DNA from: Archangium lansingense
GTDB lineage: Bacteria > Myxococcota > Myxococcia > Myxococcales > Myxococcaceae
Length of the DNA stretch: 64,000 bases
Direction: 5' to 3'
Assembly (NCBI RefSeq): GCF_026626635.1
Contig: NZ_JAPNKA010000001.1
Location: 4,588,001 to 4,652,000, forward strand
Each line of letters starts with the position of its first letter. Position 1 is the stretch's first letter. The translations under genes and the position numbers were made by a program. The notes below the pieces were generated by a model. The model was not told the origin of the DNA. It was given only the letters and a program-made list of their open reading frames with translations, and did no database searches. Positions 52,044 through 61,039 of the stretch are shown in pieces.

Positions 52044-52553
52044 ATGAAGTTCCTGGTCACCATCGGACTGGCGTTGCTGCTGCTCACCCTGGAGTCGGTG
52101 GTGGTGCAGCAGCTCGGCCTGGCCATCAGCCGCATTGATGTGACGGTGGTGCTCGTGGCCTTCCTGGCCATGCGCGCCACGACGCTGGAGGGGGCCATCT
52201 CCTCCTTCTCGGTGGGCTACCTGCTGGATTTGATGAGCGGTCAGCCCACGGGCCTCTTCACCTTCCTGGCCGTCTTGACCTTCCTGGTGGGCAAGCTGGT
52301 GGTGAGCCTGGTGGAAGTGCGCGGTCGCGTGGCCTTCGTCCTCTTCGCCATGGGCGCGGACGTGGGCCATGGGGTGCTCGCCAGCTTCTTCACCTGGCTC
52401 ACCACGAAGGAAGTGGGCTCGGCCTCGGCGCTGCTGCCAGGCCTGCCGCTGCAGGTGACGCTCACGGGCGTGGCGGCAGCGTTCCTCTATCCTTTGTTGC
52501 GGCGCTTCGAGGCGTCGCAGGATCGTACCTCTTCCGCGGGGTTGCTGCGTTGA
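52044..52553 (+). CDS. mreD: rod-shape protein MreD
   Basis: A 169-residue inner-membrane protein with about five helices (2-22, 30-48, 52-72, 80-105 and 135-155), the size and hydropathy of MreD. The TAG of mreC touches its ATG, and its own TGA overlaps the TTG start of mrdA by four bases, so the three are translated together. Confidence 0.92.
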   Translation: MKFLVTIGLALLLLTLESVVVQQLGLAISRIDVTVVLVAFLAMRATTLEGAISSFSVGYLLDLMSGQPTGLFTFLAVLTFLVGKLVVSLVEVRGRVAFVLFAMGADVGHGVLASFFTWLTTKEVGSASALLPGLPLQVTLTGVAAAFLYPLLRRFEASQDRTSSAGLLR

Positions 52554-54556
52554 CGCCTCCGACGCTGTCCGAGACGACTCCTGGGCGCGATCTCAAGCGC
52601 CGCTTCGTTTGGGTGGGCCTGGCGATGGTCGCTGGGGTGGTGGCGCTCGCCGTCCAGCTCTACCGCCTGCAGATCACCCAGGGCGAGGAGTACGCCGCCA
52701 AGAGCGTGGCGAACTTCGTGAAGGAGGTGCGCCTGCGCGCGGACCGGGGCCTCATCAAGGACCGGCGCGGCACCATCCTGGTGGACAGCCGTCCGTCTTT
52801 CGACGCCTTCGTCACCCCGGCGTTCTGCACCAACTGCGCGCAGGATGTGCTGCCGCGCCTGGGCGAGCTGCTCGGCTGGGACGAGCCCATGCGCAAGAAG
52901 GTGGAGGATCAGGTGAAGTCGGCGCGCCGCACGGCGCCCTTCCAGCCGTTGCCGGTGCGCATCGATCTCACGCGTGACGAGTACGACCGCATCAACGCCC
53001 GGCGCGACATGCTGGACGGCGTGGACGTGGTGCCCGTGCCGCACCGCAACTACCGCACCTCGAGCGTGCTGTCGCACGTGCTCGGGTACATGAATGAGAT
53101 CACCACGGAGGAGCTGGAGAAGCTCAACTCCGAGGGCGGCCACTACGCGCTGGGCGACTACATTGGGCGGCGAGGCCTGGAGCGCTACTTCGAGTCCACG
53201 GTGCGGGGCACGGACGGTGTGCGCAAGGAAGTCGTCAACGCGCGCGGAAAGGTCATCGAGGAGTTCAGCGACAAGCTGGGCAAGGACGCGGTGGTGTCCT
53301 CGCGGCCGGGCAACAACCTGGTGCTGTCCATCGACATGCGCTTGCAGGAGGAGGCCGAGCGGGCCTTCCCAGGCGCGGCCGGTTCGGTGGTGGCGGTGGA
53401 CGTGAAGACGGGGCTCATCCGTGCGGTGGTGTCGCGCCCGGGGTTCGATCCCAACCTGCTGACCGGCCGTATCACCCCGGCGCAGATGGCCTCGCTGGCC
53501 AAGGATCCGCTCCAGCCGATGATCAACCGCATCTCCGCGGACCACTTCAGTCCGGGCTCCACCTTCAAGGTGATCACCGCGCTGGCGGCCTACAAGTCGG
53601 GCCTCTTCCGGCCGGAGACCGTGGTGACCTGCCCGGGCGGTTACCGGCTCGGTTCGCGGACCTGGCGCTGCCACAAGGACAGCGGCCATGGTCCGGTGAA
53701 CGGCAGGACGGCGCTGCAGTACTCGTGTGACACCTGGTACTACAAGGTGGCGGATACCATCGGGTTGGATCCGATCGCCGAGATGGGCAAGGCGCTCGGC
53801 CTGGGGGCTCCCACGGGCATCGGCGTGCTCGCCGAGGTGCCGGGCATCATGCCCAGCAGCGAGTACCACAACAAGGCCTCGCCGGGCGGGTACACCAAGG
53901 GCATGGCGCTCAACAGCGCCATCGGCCAGGGCGACGACAACGTGACGCCGCTGCAGATGGCCATGGTGTATGCGGCCATTGGCAACGGGGGCACGCTGTA
54001 CAAGCCGCAGCTCGTCGAGCGCGTCGAGGGCCTGGATGGCGAGGTCCTCCAGCAGTTCGACCCGCAGGTGGTGAACAAGGTGGAGATTCCGGAGGCGCAC
54101 CGCAAGGCGGTGGTGGAGGGGCTGGTCGCCACGGCGATGGTGCCGGGCGGTACCGCCTACAGGGCGATGGTGCAGTCGGGGCTGAAGGGCGTCACGGTGG
54201 CGGGGAAGACGGGCACTGCGCAGGTGGCCTCGCTGGGCGCGGTGCGCCTCAAGACGCACCAGATGGACTTCTTCCAGCGCGACCACGCGTGGTTCGCCGG
54301 GTTCGCGCCCGCGGAGGATCCCGAGATCGCCGTGGTCGTCATCAACGAGCATGGTGGCCACGGTGGCGCGGACGCCGCGCCTACCGCGATGGCGGTCATG
54401 AAGAAGTACTTCGACCTGAAGAAGGAGGACGCCGCCAACCCTCCGCCGCGTCAGAACACGCCCTACGTCTCGACGCTGCCGGATGCGCCGAGCGTGGCGG
54501 ACGTGCTCACCCGCAGCACCGCTGTGGCTGGAGGCGATGATGCAGCTGCGGATTGA
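52550..54556 (+). CDS. mrdA: penicillin-binding protein 2 (elongation transpeptidase)
   Basis: A 668-residue class B PBP. A TTG start overlaps the mreD stop. N-terminal membrane helix at about 21-40, dimerisation region with RADRGLIKDRRGTIL, and the transpeptidase motifs S337-T-F-K340 (SPGSTFKV), YSCDTWYY (SxD form of SxN, as usual in PBP2), and K553-T-G (AGKTGTAQ). It cross-links peptidoglycan during elongation with RodA, encoded next. A ~35-residue flexible tail follows the domain. Confidence 0.96.
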   Translation: MTPPTLSETTPGRDLKRRFVWVGLAMVAGVVALAVQLYRLQITQGEEYAAKSVANFVKEVRLRADRGLIKDRRGTILVDSRPSFDAFVTPAFCTNCAQDVLPRLGELLGWDEPMRKKVEDQVKSARRTAPFQPLPVRIDLTRDEYDRINARRDMLDGVDVVPVPHRNYRTSSVLSHVLGYMNEITTEELEKLNSEGGHYALGDYIGRRGLERYFESTVRGTDGVRKEVVNARGKVIEEFSDKLGKDAVVSSRPGNNLVLSIDMRLQEEAERAFPGAAGSVVAVDVKTGLIRAVVSRPGFDPNLLTGRITPAQMASLAKDPLQPMINRISADHFSPGSTFKVITALAAYKSGLFRPETVVTCPGGYRLGSRTWRCHKDSGHGPVNGRTALQYSCDTWYYKVADTIGLDPIAEMGKALGLGAPTGIGVLAEVPGIMPSSEYHNKASPGGYTKGMALNSAIGQGDDNVTPLQMAMVYAAIGNGGTLYKPQLVERVEGLDGEVLQQFDPQVVNKVEIPEAHRKAVVEGLVATAMVPGGTAYRAMVQSGLKGVTVAGKTGTAQVASLGAVRLKTHQMDFFQRDHAWFAGFAPAEDPEIAVVVINEHGGHGGADAAPTAMAVMKKYFDLKKEDAANPPPRQNTPYVSTLPDAPSVADVLTRSTAVAGGDDAAAD

Positions 54557-55691
54557 GCGGCGGATGGTGCCCCACATTCCGTGGGGGCTGCTGCTGAGCG
54601 TGCTCGCGGTGGCGGGGCTGGGCATCTACAACCTGGCCTCGGCGTCGCGCGCGCAGGCCTCGCCGGTGTGGACGAGCCAGGCCCTCTACCTGGGCGTCAG
54701 CCTCGCCATTGGCGCGGTGGTGTGCCTGGTGGACTACCGCGTCCTCCATCGGATGGCGCTGCCCATCTACATCGCCAACATCCTGGCGCTCATCGCGCTG
54801 CGCTTCATCGGCCACAAGGCCAAGGGCGCCGAGAGCTGGTTCGTGCTGGGCCCCATCCGCATCCAGCCCGCCGAGTTCATGAAGATCGGCGTGCTGCTGA
54901 TGCTGGCCAAGGTGTACCACGACGACTTCAAGCCCGGTGACGGCTCCTACGGCCTCAAGCGCCTGGTGAAGCCGGTGCTGATCGTCATGGTGCCGTTCAC
55001 GCTCGTGCTGGTGCAGCCGGACCTGGGCACCGCGCTGATGATCTTCCTGTCCTCGCTGACGGTCATCCTGTTCGGCAAGGTGCGCTGGTACCTGGTGGCG
55101 GTGATGGTGGCGGGCATCCTCGCCGGGGCCATCGTCATCTGGAACGACTACGTGCGGGACGCGCCCGAGCCGCGTACCACCATCGTCCGGCACCTGCTCA
55201 AGCCGCACCAGAGCAAGCGCATCTCCGGGTGGTTGGATCCGGAGTCGGACCTGCGCGGCAGCGGCTACCACGCCGCCCAGTCGAAGATCGCCGTGGGCTC
55301 CGGAGGCATGTCCGGCAAGGGCTGGAAGGAGGGGACGCAGACGGGTCTGTCCTTCCTCCCCGAGCAGCACACGGACTTCATCTTCTCCGTGTGGGCCGAG
55401 GAGCAGGGCTTCATCCTGTGCGTGCTCCTGCTGGTGCTCTACGGGTTGATCTTCACCTTCGGGCTGGGGGTGGGCTTCAACGCCCGAGACAGATTCGGTG
55501 CCTTCACCGCAGTGGGGGTGGTGGCCATGCTCTTCTGGCAGGTGTTCGAGAACATCGGCATGGTCATCGGCCTGCTGCCGGTGACGGGCATCACGCTGCC
55601 GCTGCTGAGCTACGGCGGCTCCTCATTGGTGAGCGTGATGCTCAGCATCGGGCTGCTGGTGAACATCAGCATGCGCCGCCACATGTTCTGA
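54540..55691 (+). CDS. rodA: RodA peptidoglycan glycosyltransferase
   Basis: The ATG at 54540 follows GGAGG by five bases and lies inside the end of mrdA (17-base overlap). The 383-residue SEDS protein has about ten membrane segments and family blocks such as KAKGAESWFVLGPIRIQPAEFMK, VLVQPDLGTALMI, YHAAQSKIAVGSGG, FLPEQHTDFIFSVWAEE and GITLPLLSYGGSSL. It polymerises lipid II for the elongasome with PBP2. Confidence 0.97.
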   Translation: MQLRIERRMVPHIPWGLLLSVLAVAGLGIYNLASASRAQASPVWTSQALYLGVSLAIGAVVCLVDYRVLHRMALPIYIANILALIALRFIGHKAKGAESWFVLGPIRIQPAEFMKIGVLLMLAKVYHDDFKPGDGSYGLKRLVKPVLIVMVPFTLVLVQPDLGTALMIFLSSLTVILFGKVRWYLVAVMVAGILAGAIVIWNDYVRDAPEPRTTIVRHLLKPHQSKRISGWLDPESDLRGSGYHAAQSKIAVGSGGMSGKGWKEGTQTGLSFLPEQHTDFIFSVWAEEQGFILCVLLLVLYGLIFTFGLGVGFNARDRFGAFTAVGVVAMLFWQVFENIGMVIGLLPVTGITLPLLSYGGSSLVSVMLSIGLLVNISMRRHMF

Positions 55692-55704
55692 GCGGGCCCC
55701 GAAG

Positions 55705-57084
55705 TCAGAGCGCGCGGCCGGTGAGGATGAGGGTGACGACGGTGAAGTAGATGACCACTCCGGTTACGTCCACCAGCGTGGCCACGAAGGGAGCCGAGGC
55801 CGTGGCCGGATCCAGGCCCAGCCGCCGCAGCAGGAAGGGCAGCATCGAGCCGCACAGCGTGCCGAACATCACCACGCCCACCACGCTCAGGCCCACCGCC
55901 AGGCCCACCCACATGTAGTGGGGGCCATAGATGATCTCGCGCTGGGGCCACATCAGGATGCGCAGGAAGCCCAGCAGCCCCAGGAAGAGGCCCAGGGCGA
56001 TGCCGCTGGCGATCTCCCGCGCCGCCACCTTCCACCAGTCCTTGAGCTCCACGTCGCGCACCGCCAGCGCGCGGATGATGAGCGAGGTGGCCTGGGAGCC
56101 CGAGTTGCCTCCCGAGGAGATGATCAGCGGCACGAACGCGCTGAGGAACACCGCTTGGGCAATGGCGTCCTGGTAGTAGGCCATGGCCGTGGCGGTGAAC
56201 ATCTGCCCCACGAAGAGCACCGTGAGCCAGCCCACGCGCTTGCGCAGCATGCCGGCGATGCCGATGTCCAGGTAGGGTGCCTCGAGGGCCTCCATACCGC
56301 CGATGCGCTGGATGTCCTCGGTGGCCTCTTCCTCGGCCGCGTCGAGCACGTCGTCCACGGTGATGATGCCCACCAGCACGCCCTGCGAGTCCGTCACCGG
56401 CAGCGCCACCCGGTCGTACTTCTCGAACATGCTGATGAACTCCTCGCGGTCCGCCGTGGCCGGGATGCTCACCAACTGCCTGTCGTGGATGTCCGTCGCC
56501 TTCGTGTTCGGGTCCGCCAGCACCAGCGACGCCAGCCGCACGTCGTCCAGCAGCCGCCCCTTCTCGTCCACGATGTAGAGCACGTGGATCGTCTCACGGC
56601 CTTGGCCGTGGGAGCGCACGTACGCGAGCGCCTCGCCCGCCGTCAGGTTTCCCGGGATGGTGAGGTACTCCGGCGTCATGTAGCGGCCGGCACTCTTCTC
56701 CGGATAGCCCAGCAGGTTGCGGGCGACCTTCAGCTCCTCCGGCGACAGCGAGGTGAGCAGCCGCTTCGTCACCTCGGCCGGCAGCTCCTCCAGCAGGCGC
56801 GTGCGATCATCCGGCGCCATCTCGTCCAGCAGGTTCTTCAGCTGCTCCCGCCCCAGCGTCCCGACGATCTCCGTCTGCTGATGCGGCGGCAGGTACTCGA
56901 AGACGAGCGCCGCCGTGTCACGCGGCAGCAGCCGGAAGATGATGCCGCTCTCGTCCGCGGGCAGGTCCTCGATGACCTCGGCCACGTCCGCCGGATCCAT
57001 CTCCGAGAAGGCCTCACGCAGTGCGTCCCAGTCCTTGGCGGCGATGAGCGCGTCGAACTCGGGCTTCAGGAGGTTTCCCAGCAT
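55705..57084 (-). CDS. mgtE: magnesium transporter MgtE
   Basis: The start at 57084 (MLGNLLKPEF) has GGAG upstream; a longer frame reaches 57117. The 458-residue protein has the MgtE_N superhelical domain (about 5-125), two CBS domains (about 130-255) and five membrane helices (about 285-455) with SGGNSGSQATSLIIRALAV and a late acidic transmembrane region. CBS and N domains close the pore when Mg2+ is plentiful. It is convergent with rodA. Confidence 0.96.
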   Translation of the reverse strand: MLGNLLKPEFDALIAAKDWDALREAFSEMDPADVAEVIEDLPADESGIIFRLLPRDTAALVFEYLPPHQQTEIVGTLGREQLKNLLDEMAPDDRTRLLEELPAEVTKRLLTSLSPEELKVARNLLGYPEKSAGRYMTPEYLTIPGNLTAGEALAYVRSHGQGRETIHVLYIVDEKGRLLDDVRLASLVLADPNTKATDIHDRQLVSIPATADREEFISMFEKYDRVALPVTDSQGVLVGIITVDDVLDAAEEEATEDIQRIGGMEALEAPYLDIGIAGMLRKRVGWLTVLFVGQMFTATAMAYYQDAIAQAVFLSAFVPLIISSGGNSGSQATSLIIRALAVRDVELKDWWKVAAREIASGIALGLFLGLLGFLRILMWPQREIIYGPHYMWVGLAVGLSVVGVVMFGTLCGSMLPFLLRRLGLDPATASAPFVATLVDVTGVVIYFTVVTLILTGRAL

Positions 57085-57177
57085 CAACAATCTCCGCGCG
57101 CGGACAGGCGCGCGCATGGTGTATGAAACGCGCCGGTTGGGGTATGGAAATCTGTGTCCGTTCCCCCGGAGGAGAAG

Positions 57178-57939
57178 ATGGACAGGAAGGGCTCCCGGAA
57201 GAAGACAGCTGGCCAGGCGGAAGAGACCGAGCGCGTGGAGACTGTCGCTCCAGCGGCCCCCCGTGCGCCGGACCCGCGTCCCGAGCCGGCCCGTGCGGCG
57301 CCTCCCCCCGCTCCGCGCGTGGATCCGCTCCGCCGTCCCGCTTCTCCCCCAGCGCCGCCCGCCCGGCCCGGACTGCCCGCCCGTTCCCCGGCGTCACCCG
57401 CGGCGCCAGCCGCCCCCCGGAGCTTCTTCTCTCCCATCATCGAGGTGGGGGCCGAGGAGGAGGTGGAGCACCGGCACTTCCCGCGCGCGCGGCTCGCCAC
57501 CAACTTCGAGCTGTGGATTGACGAGGAGGGAGATCGGCGCTTCACGGCCACCCTGCGCTCGGCGAACGTGAGCGTGGGCGGGGCCTTCCTGGAGAGCACC
57601 TTCTTCCTGCCCATGGACACCGAGCTGAGGGTGCGCTTCTCGCTGGAGCCGGGTGCGGCGCCCGTGGAGGCGCGTGCCCTCATCGTGCGCGAGCAGCGTC
57701 CGCGCCGCGAGGACGAGCCCACCGGCTTCGGCATCCGCTTCGAGGAGTTTTACGGACAGACGGAGGTGTCGCTGGCACGCCTCTTCTTGGACATGCGGCT
57801 GCGCACCTTCGCCGAGGACTACCTGCGCTCCAACCGCGCCCGCGGCCTGCCCAACGAGCTGGAGCGGGTGGTGGACGCGCTCGCCGCGTGGGAGCTCCTC
57901 AAGGCCAACAACCCCACGGATACCTGGCGCGGCGAGTGA
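57178..57939 (+). CDS. PilZ-domain protein of the TIGR02266 type
   Basis: ATG 57178 follows GGAGG by five bases, so it is preferred to a GTG at 57154. The 253-residue protein has a disordered Pro/Ala/Arg-rich N-terminus (to about 80) and a PilZ-like domain (about 95-205) with RHFPRARLATNFELW and NVSVGGAFLES, the second matching the D/NxSxxG c-di-GMP motif, though the RxxxR motif is only RHFPR. This type is expanded in myxobacteria. It is likely a c-di-GMP or structural adaptor. The function is unknown. Confidence 0.85.
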   Translation: MDRKGSRKKTAGQAEETERVETVAPAAPRAPDPRPEPARAAPPPAPRVDPLRRPASPPAPPARPGLPARSPASPAAPAAPRSFFSPIIEVGAEEEVEHRHFPRARLATNFELWIDEEGDRRFTATLRSANVSVGGAFLESTFFLPMDTELRVRFSLEPGAAPVEARALIVREQRPRREDEPTGFGIRFEEFYGQTEVSLARLFLDMRLRTFAEDYLRSNRARGLPNELERVVDALAAWELLKANNPTDTWRGE

Positions 57940-57945
57940 GCCGTT

Positions 57946-57979
57946 CGCGCGGAGTCCCGAGAGGGGGGCACTCCGCGCG
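57946..57979. terminator. bidirectional hairpin between PilZ gene and trxA
   Basis: CGCGCGGAGT (57946-57955) and ACTCCGCGCG (57970-57979) form a perfect ten-base stem with a 14-base loop, seven bases after the PilZ stop and 11 before the trxA stop. There is no T-run. Confidence 0.6.
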
Positions 57980-57990
57980 GGCCGGCGAGG

Positions 57991-58323
57991 TCAGATGACC
58001 TTCTTGATCGCCGCCTCGAGCTTGGGCTTGAGCCCGCTGCCGCCGACGATCTGCTCCACCACCTTGCCGTCCTTGAAGAGCAGAAGGGTGGGGATGGAGC
58101 GGATGCCGTACTGCTGCGGCGTGTCCTGGTTGTCGTCGATGTTGACCTTGGCCACCTTGACCTTGCCCTTGTACTGGGTGGCCACGTCATCCACGATGGG
58201 CGCGATGGCCCGGCACGGGGCGCACCACGTGGCCCAGAAATCCACCAGCACGGGCTGGTCGGACTTGAGCACTTCCTTGTTGAAATCCGCGTCCCCGATG
58301 TTCATCACGTCAGCGCCTGCCAT
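57991..58323 (-). CDS. trxA: thioredoxin
   Basis: A 110-residue thioredoxin with the active site W33-C34-A-P-C37 (the usual G is replaced by Ala), the buried acidic residue in VLVDFWATW, and cis-Pro in IRSIPTLLLF. AAGGAGA lies five bases before the ATG. It is cytoplasmic and reduces protein disulfides. It is a single gene, divergent from the 58507 gene. Confidence 0.95.
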   Translation of the reverse strand: MAGADVMNIGDADFNKEVLKSDQPVLVDFWATWCAPCRAIAPIVDDVATQYKGKVKVAKVNIDDNQDTPQQYGIRSIPTLLLFKDGKVVEQIVGGSGLKPKLEAAIKKVI

Positions 58324-58506
58324 GGTGTCTCCTTGGGCGTGCAGGTAAGCAGAGGGGCGCGTGCTCTAGTACGCGCCCGCCGGGCCTGCAAGGACCGGTT
58401 TCCGGGTCCTTTGCCTGCTTAGATGCGGCAGGGGCGGGAGTGTCGCAACCGGTTCTCGGTTCTGGAAGATGACGCTTCGGCTCGGAGCGCGGAGGTGTAA
58501 GCTAGC

Positions 58507-58887
58507 GTGGTGATGAGGCTCTTCCTTCCCCAGACCCAGCTCGAGGAGTGGGCACTGGAGGACAAAGCGGATGTGAAGGACGGGGTGCTGGTGGTGACCG
58601 GTGAGGAAGGTGTGTACCCGGTGACACCCGCAGTGCACATCGTGCAGCTCGTCACTGGTGAGGATGCCAACGATCTGGTCGCCAGGGTGAAGACCGAGGC
58701 CCAGCTCCAGTCCCTGGGGGCCGAGCAGATGGCCGACTCGGTCCTGCTCGGAGAGACGGCATACGAGGTTGTTCCCGGTTATGTAGCCGAGGTACCCGTC
58801 CCTTCCTCGGAGGGCGCCTCGGCGGACGGCAAGCCGGGCTCCGAGGCGGATCTCCTCGCTGCCTTCCTTCTGAACAAAATGGGCTGA
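58507..58887 (+). CDS. small hypothetical protein
   Basis: A 126-residue soluble protein, starting at GTG 58507 (GGAGG 11 bases upstream) or ATG 58513. The sequence is beta-rich in the first 60 residues (DGVLVVTGEEGVYPVTPAVHIVQLVTGED), then acidic, with an Ala/Ser-rich linker and a short C-terminal helix (DLLAAFLLNKMG). I recognise no named family, though the style is that of myxobacterial conserved hypotheticals. It precedes the heme operon by 29 bases and may be co-transcribed. A hairpin GGACC/GGTCC lies near 58391-58410 upstream. Confidence 0.65.
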   Translation: MVMRLFLPQTQLEEWALEDKADVKDGVLVVTGEEGVYPVTPAVHIVQLVTGEDANDLVARVKTEAQLQSLGAEQMADSVLLGETAYEVVPGYVAEVPVPSSEGASADGKPGSEADLLAAFLLNKMG

Positions 58888-58916
58888 CGCACTCAGTCTA
58901 GTGGGTTGTATCCGCC

Positions 58917-59726
58917 ATGAACCACGCGCTGGTCTCCCTCGCCTGCCACGCCTATGTCGTCGCGGCGTTGGTCTACCTCGTCTACCTCGTCCGGCAGTTG
59001 GACGCGCTCGCCACAGCCGGCCGGGTCCTGGTGGGCACGGGACTGGCCCTGCATGGAGTGGCCCTCTTCGGACTCTTCGGAGCCCAGGGTGGCCGTCCGG
59101 TGGGGGTGGCCCAGGGCTTCTCCACCTTCGCCTTCCTCCTGGTGGCCATCTTCCTGGTGGTGGACGTGCGCTACCGCCGGCCGGTGATTGGCGCCTTCAT
59201 CACCCCGCTGGTGGTGGCGGTGCTGCTGCCGGGCCTGTTGCTGGACAAGGGGCAGGTGCTGAGCCCGGAGGCGCAGCGGCCCCTGTTGCCGGTGCACATC
59301 ACCATCGCCCTGCTGGGCGTGGCGGCCTCGGCGCTGGCCGCGGGGGTGGCGCTCATGTACCTGCTGATGGAGCGGCAGGTGAAGGGCAAGCGCTTCGGTC
59401 TGCTCTTCTCGCGCCTGCCCTCGCTGGAGTTCCTCGACACCCTCAACCGCCAGCTGGTGGTGGTGGGCTTCATTGCCCTGTCGGTGACGCTCGTCACCGG
59501 GGCCTTCTTCTCCAGCGCGGCGCCGGGCTTCTTCTGGACCTGGACGTCCAAGCAGATCGCCACGCTGGTGGCCTGGTCTGTTTTCGCCGCGCTCGTGGGC
59601 GCTCGCTCCTTCGGCGGGTGGCGGGGCCGGCGTGTCGCGCTGTTGACCATGACGGGGTTTGGCTTGCTGCTGGTGTGCTTCCTCTCGTCGTATGACTTCA
59701 TCCGCGTGGGTGGGGGGTTGCGCTAG
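58917..59726 (+). CDS. CcsA/HemX-like membrane protein
   Basis: A 269-residue protein with about eight membrane helices and a Trp-rich periplasmic loop, FFWTWTSKQ, resembling the WxWxxKE heme-handling motif of CcsA-type cytochrome c assembly proteins. HemX of Gram-positive bacteria also precedes hemA. It ends two bases before hemA, so co-transcription is almost certain. The role is either heme handling for cytochrome c assembly or control of HemA levels. Confidence 0.85.
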   Translation: MNHALVSLACHAYVVAALVYLVYLVRQLDALATAGRVLVGTGLALHGVALFGLFGAQGGRPVGVAQGFSTFAFLLVAIFLVVDVRYRRPVIGAFITPLVVAVLLPGLLLDKGQVLSPEAQRPLLPVHITIALLGVAASALAAGVALMYLLMERQVKGKRFGLLFSRLPSLEFLDTLNRQLVVVGFIALSVTLVTGAFFSSAAPGFFWTWTSKQIATLVAWSVFAALVGARSFGGWRGRRVALLTMTGFGLLLVCFLSSYDFIRVGGGLR

Positions 59727-59728
59727 CC

Positions 59729-61039
59729 ATGGAGTTCCTGTGCATCGGCCTGTCGCACCGGACGGCGCCCCTCGGGGTGCGTGAGCGGCTCGCGCTGCCG
59801 GACGCCCGACAGGTGGATCTGCTCCAGCGGTTGGCCCAGTCACCCAACGAGGCCTTCCTTGTGTCCACCTGCAATCGGGTGGAGCTGTACCTGGCCGCGC
59901 CGGACATGAATCGGGTGCGAGAGAGCGCCCGCAACGAGCTGCACACGCTGGGAGGCCCGGAGACGCTGGAGCACCTCTACGAGCACCGCGGCGAGGACGC
60001 GCTGGTGCACCTCTTCCGAGTGGCCTCCAGCCTGGACTCCATGGTGCTGGGCGAGGCGCAGATTCTCGGCCAGGTGAAGGACGCTTTCGAGCGGGGCCAG
60101 GGCTCGGGTGCGGTGCGCGGCGAGCTGACGCGCGTGTGCGCCGCGGCGTTCGGCTGCGCCAAGCGGGTGCGCACGGAGACGGCCATTGGCCGGGCCGCTA
60201 CCTCCATGGCCAGCGCGGCCGTGGCGCTGGCGAGCAAGGTGTTCGACGGGCTCAAGGACAAGACGGTGCTGCTGGTGGGCGCGGGCGAGATGGCGGAGCT
60301 GGCCGCGCGTCACCTGAAGCAGGCCGGCGCCACGAAGCTGCTGGTGGCCAATCGCACGCTGGCGCGCGCCGAGGCGCTCGCGGCCGAGGTGGGGGCTACC
60401 GCGCGTTCCTTCGACGAGCTGTTCACACTGCTCACCGCGGCGGACGTGGTGGTGTGCAGCACGGCCTCGCCGGTGCCCATCTTCACCAAGGAGAACGTGG
60501 GCGCGGTGGCGAAGGCGCGCAAGCACCGCACGCTCTTCATGGTGGACCTGGCCGTGCCGCGCGACATCGCCCCCGAGGTGGGGGAGCTGGACTGGGTGCA
60601 CGCCTACGACGTGGACGACATCCAGAAGTTCGTGGCGGACAACGCCGCTGCCCGCGCCGAGGAGGCGCAGAAGGCGGGAGTGCTGGTGGCCCAGGAAGTG
60701 GCGCGCTTCGTGCGCGACCGGGCCGTGCGCAATGGCGTGCCCGTGCTCGCCCAGTTGCGCCAGCGCGGTGAGGCCATTGCCCGAGCGGAGGTGGATCGCA
60801 CGCTCGCCGCCATTGGTGATGGCCTCACCGACAAGCAACGCAAGAGTGTCGAGGCGATGGCGCGTGCCATCGTCAACAAGCTGCTTCACGAGCCCACGGC
60901 CCGGCTGCGCGCGGTAGGGCCCGAGCACGAGGGCAACCGGCTGGCCGGTGCCGCCGCTGAGCTCTTTGGTCTCGAGGAAGCGCCCCCGTCCACAGAGACG
61001 GCTGGCCCCAATGTGGTGGCCAACGGAGGCAAGGGATGA
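59729..61039 (+). CDS. hemA: glutamyl-tRNA reductase
   Basis: A 436-residue enzyme making glutamate semialdehyde from glutamyl-tRNA, the first step of C5 tetrapyrrole synthesis. The catalytic Cys48 is in VSTCNRVEL; GEAQILGQVKDAF follows; the NADPH domain has VLLVGAGEMAELAARHL; and the C-terminal dimerisation helix is present, followed by an acidic tail. Presence of the C5 rather than a Shemin (ALA synthase) pathway is itself informative. Its TGA overlaps the hemC ATG. Confidence 0.97.
   Translation: MEFLCIGLSHRTAPLGVRERLALPDARQVDLLQRLAQSPNEAFLVSTCNRVELYLAAPDMNRVRESARNELHTLGGPETLEHLYEHRGEDALVHLFRVASSLDSMVLGEAQILGQVKDAFERGQGSGAVRGELTRVCAAAFGCAKRVRTETAIGRAATSMASAAVALASKVFDGLKDKTVLLVGAGEMAELAARHLKQAGATKLLVANRTLARAEALAAEVGATARSFDELFTLLTAADVVVCSTASPVPIFTKENVGAVAKARKHRTLFMVDLAVPRDIAPEVGELDWVHAYDVDDIQKFVADNAAARAEEAQKAGVLVAQEVARFVRDRAVRNGVPVLAQLRQRGEAIARAEVDRTLAAIGDGLTDKQRKSVEAMARAIVNKLLHEPTARLRAVGPEHEGNRLAGAAAELFGLEEAPPSTETAGPNVVANGGKG

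Noticed and set aside
52487..54625. 712-codon minus-strand frame
   Set aside because: Antisense to mrdA, whose SxxK and KTG motifs are unambiguous.
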